From assembly GCA_023700825.1 (NCBI GenBank), contig JAMPYE010000069.1, forward strand, positions 1 to 12,951: 12,951 nucleotides of DNA. Direction: 5' to 3'. Positions 6,625 through 12,951 of the stretch are shown here, in pieces. Both the position numbers and the translations under genes were made by a program. Positions within the stretch are counted from its first letter, which is position 1. Every line of letters starts with the position of its first letter. The DNA comes from Thermoanaerobaculia bacterium. Its GTDB lineage: Bacteria; Acidobacteriota; Thermoanaerobaculia; Gp7-AA8. The notes below the pieces were generated by a model that was given only the letters and a program-made list of their open reading frames with translations, did not search any database and was not told the origin of the DNA.

Positions 6625-6710
6625 CGAACGGGCAATCCTCCCAAATGCCGCCCGACGGAGAGGCGGGAGCTCGTCGCCCGACCCGGCCCGACCGTGCAGC
6701 GGATGGGCGA

Positions 6711-6719
6711 TAGTATAGT
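6711..6719. promoter_or_regulatory. AT-rich box in divergent intergenic region
   Basis: The 131-bp gap 6625-6755 separates the divergent phosphatase gene and the unknown gene, so promoters for both must lie here or nearby. The only AT-rich stretch is tagtatagt, which offers a -10-like TATAGT (6714-6719) on the plus strand and TATACT on the minus strand. No convincing -35 is seen on either side. Confidence 0.3.
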
Positions 6720-6755
6720 GGGTCGGGAGGGCCCGACGCGCTCCCGAATCGCCCC

Positions 6756-7421
6756 GTGACGACCTCCGAGACCGAGACCTCCGACGCGTACTTCACCGAG
6801 ATCGAGGCGCACTTCGCGCATCGCCGGGGAACGCCCTTTCTTTTTTCCTCGAAGGATTGGGCGCTCATGAAATCCTGGTACGAGGAGGGGGTTCCTCTCG
6901 CGATCGTCCTCGAGGCGATCGACGCCTGCTTCGACTCCCGGGAGAAGGCGGGGAGAAAGAAGACGATCTCGAGCCTCTCGTATTGCCGTCACGCCGTCGC
7001 CGACATCTGGGCCGAGCGGCGCGACCAGGCGGTGGGCGGCTCGGGTTCGGTTCCGGAGGCCGATCCGCGCGGGGCGCTCGAAGCCGTCATCGCCTCGCTC
7101 CGCGAGGCCGCCGACGCCGCCGAGCCCTGTTTCCGCGTCACGTTCGACGCGACGCTGGAGGAGTTGCACGAGATCGCCGGCGCGGCGATGAGCGTCCCGG
7201 AGACCGAGGATCGCCTCGTGCAGGCCGAGCAGCGCCTGATCGAGTCGCTGCTCTCCGCCATGCCGGAAGGCGAGCGCGACACCCTTCTGTCGGCGGTCGA
7301 CTCGGAGCTTGCCCGCTACACGATGCCTAACGAGGAAACGCGCCGGAAGACGAGAGAGGCGAACCTCTGGCGACGCGTCCGGCGGCGGGTCGCAGTTCCG
7401 CGGCTCTCGCTATTCGGCTGA
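6756..7421 (+). CDS. Unknown protein, possible DnaD/DnaB_2-like helical N-domain
   Basis: A 221-residue, mostly helical, soluble-looking protein with no signal peptide or membrane segment. I do not recognise it with certainty. The N-terminal part (about 28-87) has the pattern DWALMKSWYEEGVPLAIVLEAI ... ISSLSYCRHAVADIW, that is W-x3-G-x4-(V/I)(L/I)xxAI followed by S-L-x-Y and a final W. This recalls the DnaD/DnaB_2 replication-initiation fold, but weakly. The middle is Ala/Glu-rich helix; the C-terminus is basic (RRKTREANLWRRVRRRVAVPRLSLFG) and ends in a PRLSLF motif that looks conserved. The GTG start (6756) has no Shine-Dalgarno; translation may begin on a near-leaderless transcript. Codon use matches its neighbours. 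The end overlaps the convergent lipoprotein gene by 12 bp. Confidence 0.75.
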   Translation: MTTSETETSDAYFTEIEAHFAHRRGTPFLFSSKDWALMKSWYEEGVPLAIVLEAIDACFDSREKAGRKKTISSLSYCRHAVADIWAERRDQAVGGSGSVPEADPRGALEAVIASLREAADAAEPCFRVTFDATLEELHEIAGAAMSVPETEDRLVQAEQRLIESLLSAMPEGERDTLLSAVDSELARYTMPNEETRRKTREANLWRRVRRRVAVPRLSLFG

Positions 7422-8708
7422 CTTCTTCGCGTTCTCCACGGCGACGAGGATTGCGAGCGCCGCGGAACCGCTCAGTGGCGCGTCGGGCCCTGCGACGAGA
7501 GACGCCACCGGCACGCCGCAGCTCTGCAACGCCTGCGCCACCGGGACCGAGCCGTTTCCCGCGCAAGGAGGGGCGCCGCCGATGCGAAGCAGCTGCCCCG
7601 CCGCACGCAGCATCGCGGCAGCCGTTACCGGGCGCGACGGCTCGACGGCTCGCGTGATCGGGTCGACGGAGAGAAGCCGAAGGCCGAGCGCCTGGACGAT
7701 CTCGTCCCTGCCCGCGACATCCGCGATGTCCACCGCAATCGGAGGATCGGCGATCGGCGCAAAGCGAAACGCCGAGATCTCCCAGTACGCGAGGATGGCG
7801 AGATCGGCGCGGGTGAGCGTCGGCGCCGACACGGCGACGTTGTAACGCGGCGGGAGATTCGCGCGCTTGTAGGCGATCTTCACCGATGCGAGCCGATCGT
7901 CGTAACCTTGTCCCGGGTAGCGCTTCACGAGCCGCTCGAGCCTGATGATCGCCGCCTGGTGTCTGCCCTCGCCCGACTCGATGTCGGCGAGCATCGCCTG
8001 CACTCCCGGCGTGTCGACGAGCCCCCGGTCGATGAGCGTCGTCACCTCGACGCGCGCCTCGGCAAAACGCCCTGCGCCGATCAGCCGCCGCGCGAGCTGC
8101 TCGCGGGCCGTATCGGACTGCGGCGCCAGCTGCACCGCCTGCTGGAGCAGCACGATCGCCTCCTCGTTCGACGACGAGCTCGACGCGAGCGTCTGCAGTT
8201 GCCGGAACCTCTCGGCGGCGACCACCTCGTAGCGCGATCGCACCGTCGCAGTCGCATCGGGCGCCTCCGCGAGGGCGCGGTACACCTCGAACGCTCTCGT
8301 CACGTCGCCCTTCGCCAGCGCCGCCTCCGCGCGATGCGCCTTCGCCGCCTGGTAGTCCGGCTGCACGCCGAGCGCCTTGTCGAGGAGTGCCGCGCCACGA
8401 TCGGGATCGTTGAGGACCATCGCGGCAACCGCACGGCCGACCGTCGCGGGAAGGTAACCGGGATTCTTCTTCTCGATCGACGCGAACGCACGGTCGGCAT
8501 CGGGCACGAAACCCTGCAGGAGCTTCGTCCACGCCTCACCGAAGCGTTTGTCGATCGCGGGAGTCGAACTTCCGGTGAACCCGACCCGCGGGTCGAGGAG
8601 AAAGCCGAGCTTCGACGGCGATACGGTCGGAGCCGTGGTCGCGCAGCCGGAAGTCAACAGGACGACCGAGGCGATCAGCAGAACGAGCAGGAGGGACTTT
8701 CGTTGCAC
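7410..8708 (-). CDS. TPR-repeat lipoprotein with SLH-like C-terminus
   Basis: A 432-residue exported lipoprotein. The N-terminus VQRKSLLLVLLIASVVLLTSGCATT is a lipoprotein signal peptide with lipobox LTSG-Cys22, so it is anchored in a membrane facing the periplasm or surface. The central part (about 45-270) consists of paired helices of TPR type (for example GYLPATVGRAVAAMVLNDPDRGAALLDKAL, VTRAFEVYRALAEAP, EEAIVLLQQAVQLAP, GRFAEARVEVTTLIDRG). The C-terminal part, LTRADLAILAYWEI ... IADVAGRDEIVQALGLRLL ... PSRPVTAAAMLRAAGQLL, resembles an SLH (S-layer homology) repeat: 'TRAEL', 'DV', 'F-P-VTRAE'. That is a resemblance only. The start is GTG at 8706-8708; the frame extends 49 codons upstream but translates the heptad repeats (SLNSRFPILNSRF). 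Its role is likely protein-protein assembly at the envelope. Confidence 0.8.
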   Translation of the reverse strand: MQRKSLLLVLLIASVVLLTSGCATTAPTVSPSKLGFLLDPRVGFTGSSTPAIDKRFGEAWTKLLQGFVPDADRAFASIEKKNPGYLPATVGRAVAAMVLNDPDRGAALLDKALGVQPDYQAAKAHRAEAALAKGDVTRAFEVYRALAEAPDATATVRSRYEVVAAERFRQLQTLASSSSSNEEAIVLLQQAVQLAPQSDTAREQLARRLIGAGRFAEARVEVTTLIDRGLVDTPGVQAMLADIESGEGRHQAAIIRLERLVKRYPGQGYDDRLASVKIAYKRANLPPRYNVAVSAPTLTRADLAILAYWEISAFRFAPIADPPIAVDIADVAGRDEIVQALGLRLLSVDPITRAVEPSRPVTAAAMLRAAGQLLRIGGAPPCAGNGSVPVAQALQSCGVPVASLVAGPDAPLSGSAALAILVAVENAKKSAE

Positions 8709-8726
8709 GGGTGGAGTATGGGGGCT

Positions 8727-8916
8727 GAATCGAGAATTGAGAATTGGGAATCGAGAATTCAGAGACGAGGACCCGTCGATTCGGGTTGGTCTTTCGAGCG
8801 TTCGATTTCGCGACTTCATGATTCCTCGACTGGAGCAGTCCCCCACGCCTTGCACCGGAGAGCCGTGACCTCGGTGTTTCCCAATCTCTCAATTCTCAAT
8901 TCTCAATTCCTAATTC
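8727..8916. repeat. Long heptad-phased region with 15-bp perfect inverted repeat (element F)
   Basis: The left arm (8727-8768) reads gaatcga, gaattga, gaattgg, gaatcga, gaattca, gagacga. The middle (about 8776-8840) keeps a degenerate 7-bp ttc phase (for example cgttcga, tttcgcg, acttcat, gattcct). The right arm (8889-8916) reads tcaattc three times, then ctaattc. Bases 8732-8746 and 8890-8904 are perfect 15-bp inverted repeats. The right arm overlaps the 3' end of miaA, whose stop is in the second tcaattc unit. The 187-bp gap between miaA and the lipoprotein gene is entirely this element. Confidence 0.85.
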
Positions 8917-9789
8917 CGAGCAGATCTCGTCAACCGCCTTCGCCGCATCGACCCATACCAGGCCCGGCTCGGCCCGCAGCCAGGTCATCTGACGCTTGGC
9001 ATAGGCTCGGGTGCGGCGTGCGGTCTCCTGGATCGCCTCGGAGACGCTCATCGTGCCGGAAGCAACGGCGGCGGCCTCCCGGTAGCCGATCGTCTGGAAC
9101 GGGCGCGCGGTGGCCGGAAAGCGCTCCAGGAGCGCCCGCGTCTCCTCGACGAGCCCGCGGGCATACATCGCGCGGACCCGCTCGTCGAGAACCTGATTGA
9201 GCTCGCTGCGGTCGAGCGAGAGACCGAACTTCGTCGCGCGAAGCGTCTCGACGTGCGCCGAGGGGCGCTCCCAGGTCGAGATCGGCCTCCCCGAGGAGAA
9301 GTAGACTTCGAGTGCGCGTTCGACGCGATGACGATCCGCCGGGGCTAGCCTGCCAGCCGTCAGCGGGTCGATACGCTCGAGCAGGAGCCAAAGCCGGCGC
9401 GCCCCGCGCGGCGCGTCCCAGATCGCGCGGATGCGGGCTCGAAGCGCTTCGTCGCGGCCTGGAAGCTCGGGCAGTCCGCTGAGCAGCGCGCGCAGGTAGA
9501 AACCCGTGCCGCCGACGAGAACGGGGCGACGCCCGCGCCGCGTGATCTCGTCGCACGCGACCTTCGCGCGCGCCGCGAACTCCGCCGCGTCGAACGGCTC
9601 GTCCGCGTTGGCGACATCGATCAGGTGGTGGGGAACGGCCTCGCGCTCTTCCGCTGACGGTTTCGCGCTCCCGATGTCGAACCCGCGGTAGACCTGCACC
9701 GAGTCGTAGTTGACGATCTCGCCCCCGATACGCACGGCGAGCGCCATTGCGACACGGCTTTTGCCGACGCCGGTGGGCCCCGCGATCAC
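8896..9789 (-). CDS. miaA: tRNA dimethylallyltransferase
   Basis: Transfers a dimethylallyl group to N6 of A37 in tRNAs reading UNN codons. The 297-residue protein has every family motif: P-loop GPTGVGKS (residues 4-11), NYDSVQVYRGFDIGSAKP with the catalytic Asp29, VPHHLIDV, GGTGFYLRALL, DRHRVERALEV, FQTIGYREA and TRAYAKRQMTWLR. No ATG lies before the P-loop. The GTG at 9787-9789 is taken as start, but it leaves only two residues before the P-loop. A CTG at 9808-9810, overlapping the TGA of the upstream gene and giving MSAQPLVVIAGPTG, would match the family's usual N-terminus better. The last residues (ELGIEN) and the stop are encoded by heptad repeats. It is the last gene of the cluster that begins beyond the right edge of the window. 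Confidence 0.93.
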   Translation of the reverse strand: MIAGPTGVGKSRVAMALAVRIGGEIVNYDSVQVYRGFDIGSAKPSAEEREAVPHHLIDVANADEPFDAAEFAARAKVACDEITRRGRRPVLVGGTGFYLRALLSGLPELPGRDEALRARIRAIWDAPRGARRLWLLLERIDPLTAGRLAPADRHRVERALEVYFSSGRPISTWERPSAHVETLRATKFGLSLDRSELNQVLDERVRAMYARGLVEETRALLERFPATARPFQTIGYREAAAVASGTMSVSEAIQETARRTRAYAKRQMTWLRAEPGLVWVDAAKAVDEICSELGIEN

Positions 9790-9806
9790 GACCAGGGGTT
9801 GAGCGC

Positions 9807-10124
9807 TCAGCGGCGCGCCGCCGCCTCGTCGGTATGGCGCGCGTTCTCGAGCACCTCGTGAAGGTGAATCCTGCAATAGACCGCTCCGACCGGAATCGAC
9901 TGGCGGCAGATCTTGCAGAACGCCTTCTTCCGGGGGGCAATCTTGCCGCCGAGCCACGCGAGCACACCCAACCCGATCGCGCCGAACCCGCTCATCAACG
10001 CACGCTCCAGGTACTCCTGCTTGAGAATCCCAAGCGTCGCCTCGGCGTAGGTCTCCCGAATCACGTACGCAGCAAGGGTCGCGATGATGACCCAGATCCC
10101 GATCCGGAACAGCGTGATCGACAT
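9807..10124 (-). CDS. Small two-helix membrane protein with C-terminal zinc ribbon
   Basis: A 105-residue protein of unknown function. Two hydrophobic segments (about 3-22 and 44-60, the second ending GLGVLAWLGGKIAP) are followed by a basic stretch and a probable zinc-binding motif: Cys70-x2-Cys73, 10 residues, then Cys84-x2-His87 (CKIC ... YCRIH). The rest of the C-terminus is polar. Both termini are likely cytoplasmic if the two helices form a hairpin. It lies 14 bp after comEC and its stop is adjacent to (or overlapped by) the miaA start, so it is co-transcribed with both. The ATG at 10122-10124 has no clear Shine-Dalgarno, in keeping with coupling. The gene is convincing from its composition and packing; the function is not known. 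Confidence 0.75.
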   Translation of the reverse strand: MSITLFRIGIWVIIATLAAYVIRETYAEATLGILKQEYLERALMSGFGAIGLGVLAWLGGKIAPRKKAFCKICRQSIPVGAVYCRIHLHEVLENARHTDEAAARR

Positions 10125-10138
10125 GTGCGAACCAATTC

Positions 10139-12433
10139 TCAGTGACTCCTGCTCGGAGTGTCAAACTCCTTCTGCAGGAAGACTTTCCGATCTTCGATTC
10201 GCAGGACGATCGTTCCATGCAGATCGGTGCGGTAAACCCGCGCCCATTTCCCGGCGAGAGAGTCCACCACGACACCGGCGGGATGCCCGAAAGGGTTGTC
10301 GCGCCCGCACGACACAATCGCGATGCGCGGCGCGACGAGATCGAGAAAGCTCCCGGTCGACGAGCTCGCGCTTCCGTGGTGGGGAACCTTGAGAATGTCG
10401 GCGGCGAGCGACCCGGGACTGTCGTACCGGAGCACGGTCTCCGCTTCCTTTTCGATGTCGCCCGTGAGCAGCAGCGAACGGCCGGCAACCTGTGCGGCGA
10501 ACACGAGCGAGCCGTTGTTCTCCGGCGCGCGCCGGAACTTCGTGTCGAGCGCGATCCGGGTGAGCTCGATCGCGCCGATCGCCAGCCCGCCGGCCGATTC
10601 GGCGTCTGCGACCGGCACTCCCAGTCGCAACGCTTCGTCCATCACTCGCTGCACGCAGGGGGCGGCGACATGACGTCTCGCCACGATCACGCGCCCGACG
10701 TCGAAGTCGCGCATGGCCGCCGGAATCCCGCCGCAATGGTCGGGATGCGGGTGGGAGAGGACGATCGCGTCGAGCCGCCGCACTCCCGCGTCCGCCAGGC
10801 GCGGCACGAGCACGCGCCTGCCGAACGAGGGATCGCGCGACGAGCCGCCGGCATCGACGAGGATCGCGCCCCGCCCGCTGCGCAGAAGAATGCCGTCGCC
10901 CTGCCCGACGTCGAGGAATCGGATCTCCGCCTCACCCGCGTCGGCGCGAGCTACCCCGAGTGCGATCGACGCGACCAGCGGCGCCGCGAGCACCAGCGGG
11001 AAGAACGCGGCGCGTCCTCGCGCAATCGTGATGACACCCAGCGCGAACGCGGCCGCCACGAGCCAGCCCGGCGGCGCCGGCATCGCGATCGACAGGCCCG
11101 CGTCGTCGGCCACCGCGCGATTGATCGCGATCACGACCTCGTTCGACGAGCCGATCGCGTCGAGCACGACGAACACGGCGTCGTGCGACACGAGGCAGAG
11201 CGCGCAGGCGATCACCCCGCCGACGAGCATCGCCGTCAGGATCGGCCCCGCCACGAGCGTCGCCAGCGACCCGACCGGAACGATCCGGTTGAAGTAGAGA
11301 AGCGTCAGAGGGAACGTCGCGATCTCCGCCCCGGCGCCGAAGGAGAACGCGCCCGCGCGACTCCCCGCGAGCGACGCCAGCGCACGCCCGCCGACGAGAA
11401 TCCCCGCAGTCGCGGCGTAGGTGAGCGCGAAACCGGGATCGTCGAGCTCCCACGGGCAGAGGACGAGCCGCACGAGCGCCGATGCGAAGAGCGCGCTCGT
11501 CGCGCTCACCGGCCGCTCCCACAGCCTCGTGAAGATGAGCAGCCCGAGCATCCACGACGACCGCGAGACCGACGGGTCGGCACCGATGAACGCCGGCGCG
11601 AAGAACGCGACGCCGAGGAGCAGCGCGTCGGCCGATCGCCGCAGCCCCGCGAGGCGTGCAAGCCACCGCAGCGCACCCGCGAGGAGGGCGATCTGCATCC
11701 CCGAGAAGACGAGGAGGTGGTACGTACCTCCCCTCTGGTACGACTCGAGCATCTCGTCCGGAAGGCGCGCGTGACGCCCGAGGACCAGCGCCTCGACGAG
11801 CGCGCTGCCGAGCGAAGCGGTCCGCCAGTCGCCGGCGGCCGCGCGCAGCTCGCGCGCAAGCCTCCTGTTCCAGAGCGCGGCCGACCATCGCGATGCCTCG
11901 CCACGCGTCGAGATCAGACGCGCCGACTTGACCGTCAGCCGGTACGTGCCCCGCTCGTTGCGCCGCAGGAAACCCTCGGCCTCGACGAAGGCGGACTCGA
12001 GCACGTCCGGCGGCTCGTCTGCCGTGGTAATCGCGATACGGCGTGGTACGGCGCGCTCGTCGCCGTCAGGCAGGGCGACGCGGAACGAGCGCGCCACGAG
12101 CCGCCGCCGGCCGTCCTCGAGCTCGTGCCAGTCGCCTTCGACCGGAACGGTGACGCGGACGAACCTCCCGTCGCCGGTTGCCACGATCATCGCAAGCTCG
12201 CGCGCGGTAGCGCCGCGCTCCTTCGCTCCGATCGCGAGACCGGCCGAAACGAGGCCGACGAGCACGGCCGCGCGAGCGCGCCGCGGGAGGCGCGTCGCGA
12301 GAAGCATCGCCGCACCCGCGCCGAGAGCCGCCGCGGCGAGCCAGGGTGAGATCAGCGCACGCGCGAGGACGAGGCCGAGCGCGAACGACAGAAACGCCGA
12401 TGCGGCGGGTTGTGGACGGAATTCATCGCTCAA
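10139..12433 (-). CDS. comEC: ComEC/Rec2 DNA-uptake channel with metallo-beta-lactamase domain
   Basis: Inner-membrane channel that carries single-stranded DNA into the cytoplasm during natural transformation. The 764-residue protein has the usual length and three parts. These are an N-terminal membrane pair with DUF4131-like soluble region (about 1-190), the multi-helix Competence domain (about 205-490; LVLGRHARLPDEMLESYQRGGTYHLLVFSGMQIALL), and a C-terminal metallo-beta-lactamase-like domain (about 510-745). The last has FLDVGQGDGILL, LVDAGG, SHPHPDHCGG (His561, His563, Asp565, His566), LLLTGDIEKEAE (Asp659) and LKVPHHGSASSS. All metal-binding positions are present, so nuclease activity is plausible. 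The start is TTG at 12431-12433, inside the 3' end of the upstream methyltransferase gene; no ATG or GTG is available nearby and no Shine-Dalgarno is seen. No other competence genes are in the window. Confidence 0.95.
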   Translation of the reverse strand: MSDEFRPQPAASAFLSFALGLVLARALISPWLAAAALGAGAAMLLATRLPRRARAAVLVGLVSAGLAIGAKERGATARELAMIVATGDGRFVRVTVPVEGDWHELEDGRRRLVARSFRVALPDGDERAVPRRIAITTADEPPDVLESAFVEAEGFLRRNERGTYRLTVKSARLISTRGEASRWSAALWNRRLARELRAAAGDWRTASLGSALVEALVLGRHARLPDEMLESYQRGGTYHLLVFSGMQIALLAGALRWLARLAGLRRSADALLLGVAFFAPAFIGADPSVSRSSWMLGLLIFTRLWERPVSATSALFASALVRLVLCPWELDDPGFALTYAATAGILVGGRALASLAGSRAGAFSFGAGAEIATFPLTLLYFNRIVPVGSLATLVAGPILTAMLVGGVIACALCLVSHDAVFVVLDAIGSSNEVVIAINRAVADDAGLSIAMPAPPGWLVAAAFALGVITIARGRAAFFPLVLAAPLVASIALGVARADAGEAEIRFLDVGQGDGILLRSGRGAILVDAGGSSRDPSFGRRVLVPRLADAGVRRLDAIVLSHPHPDHCGGIPAAMRDFDVGRVIVARRHVAAPCVQRVMDEALRLGVPVADAESAGGLAIGAIELTRIALDTKFRRAPENNGSLVFAAQVAGRSLLLTGDIEKEAETVLRYDSPGSLAADILKVPHHGSASSSTGSFLDLVAPRIAIVSCGRDNPFGHPAGVVVDSLAGKWARVYRTDLHGTIVLRIEDRKVFLQKEFDTPSRSH

Positions 12434-12951
12434 GAACGAGCGAGGAGAGAGTCTCTACGTGATGCGTGTTCGGAAACAGATCGAGCACGTCGATCGAACG
12501 GAGTGTGTAGCCGCGGCGGCCCAGTTCCGCCGCGTCACGTGCAAAGGTTACCGGATCGCACGACAGATAACAAATCCTCGGCGTCCCGGTCTTCGCCAGC
12601 AGGTCGAGCGCGAGCGGCGAGAGCCCGGCTCGCGGAGGATCGACCAGCGCGAAGTCGGGACGCTCGGAGAGCCGCCCGAGGAAATCTTCGACATCCGAGG
12701 CAATGACGGCAACGTTAGGCGCCTTGCGGCAGTTGAGTGCCGCGTACGCGTTGGCCTCCCCGAGCGCTTCGACGGAGACGACTCGCTGAAACGTCTCGGC
12801 GAGCGGGAGCGCGAAGAAGCCGACGCCGCCGTAAAGATCGAGAGCGAGCCCCTTTTCGGAGCTCGATCTCCCGTGCGCGACGACGAGCTCGAGCAGCCTT
12901 CCGAGCAGATGGCGATTGACCTGAAAGAACGTCGTCGTCGAAAGCGTGTAC
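12423..12951 (-). CDS. TrmA/RlmD-type RNA 5-methyluridine methyltransferase, C-terminal part
   Basis: The last 175 residues of a SAM-dependent methyltransferase that makes 5-methyluridine in rRNA or tRNA. The 5' part lies beyond the right edge. Motifs seen in order: FFQVNRHLL (the F-x-Q-x-N segment), LDLYGGVGFFALPLA (SAM-binding motif I; Gly replaces the common Cys of DLYCGVG), LVDPPRAGL (motif IV), CYLSCDPVTFARD with the catalytic Cys (codon 12558-12560), and LFPNTHHVETLSSLVLER, the family's usual end. The TrmA, RlmC and RlmD subfamilies cannot be told apart without the N-terminal region, where the TRAM domain and iron-sulfur cysteines would be. The stop (12423-12425) lies inside comEC, whose TTG start overlaps by 11 bp, so the two are one transcription unit. 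Confidence 0.92.
   Translation of the reverse strand, partial: YTLSTTTFFQVNRHLLGRLLELVVAHGRSSSEKGLALDLYGGVGFFALPLAETFQRVVSVEALGEANAYAALNCRKAPNVAVIASDVEDFLGRLSERPDFALVDPPRAGLSPLALDLLAKTGTPRICYLSCDPVTFARDAAELGRRGYTLRSIDVLDLFPNTHHVETLSSLVLER

Noticed and set aside
5092..6759. A 555-codon plus-strand open frame opposite the FHA-GAF-PP2C gene
   Set aside because: Same Arg-rich shadow composition, and the minus strand carries three complete domains.
8709..8855. N-terminal extension of the lipoprotein
   Set aside because: It would bury the signal peptide and it translates heptads; the GTG at 8708 places the signal sequence at the N-terminus.
9811..10488. Long 5' extension of the miaA frame
   Set aside because: It overlaps comEC and the zinc-ribbon gene in another frame and has no family similarity.
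10142..12349. A 735-codon plus-strand open frame opposite comEC
   Set aside because: Its product is an Arg/Glu/Asp/His-rich string with no domains, the usual shadow of a GC-rich gene; comEC on the other strand has all family motifs.

Overview
The window is a GC-rich, gene-dense bacterial chromosome segment. It carries housekeeping, amino-sugar, competence and RNA-modification genes, and nothing phage-like or plasmid-like. An FHA-GAF-PP2C phosphatase, a TPR lipoprotein and many short intergenic repeats fit a soil or subsurface phylum such as Acidobacteriota. That placement is an inference from gene content; no rRNA or tRNA is present to test it.

Layout. At 2-1317 (+) the 3' part of mtnA (methionine salvage) overlaps a four-helix DUF4149-type membrane protein by ATGA. 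Everything from 1561 to 6624 is on the minus strand. In transcription order it runs: an FHA-GAF-PP2C serine phosphatase, a divergent MurQ/GCKR-family SIS protein, nagA (GlcNAc-6-P deacetylase), and a DUF4081-like GNAT acetyltransferase. A lone plus-strand gene of unknown function (6756-7421) diverges from the phosphatase gene and converges on, and overlaps by 12 bp, a minus-strand TPR lipoprotein gene (7410-8708). From 12951 down to 8896 a tightly packed minus-strand cluster encodes a TrmA/RlmD-type RNA uridine methyltransferase (cut by the window edge), ComEC, a small two-helix membrane protein with a zinc ribbon, and MiaA.

How the genes may work together. NagA and the MurQ-like protein both point to amino-sugar and cell-wall sugar recycling. 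However, the MurQ-like protein has Gly in place of one catalytic Glu, so it may sense a sugar phosphate, as animal GCKR does, rather than act as an etherase. Its position directly behind the phosphatase gene raises the idea of a shared signalling role. The TrmA-type enzyme and MiaA both modify RNA and sit in one apparent operon with the DNA-uptake channel ComEC.

Most unusual feature. The intergenic gaps at 1375-1557, 2464-2717, 3890-3910 and 8727-8916 are filled with degenerate repeats phased at 7 bp (cattcga, gaattga, aggtcaa, cgccttc types). Three of them form long inverted arms, two of which flank the GNAT gene, and one supplies the end of the miaA reading frame. A separate palindromic repeat, present twice at 3937-4042, lies between the MurQ-like gene and nagA. 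These repeats read through in some frames and create false N-terminal extensions, so starts were chosen from protein-family homology.
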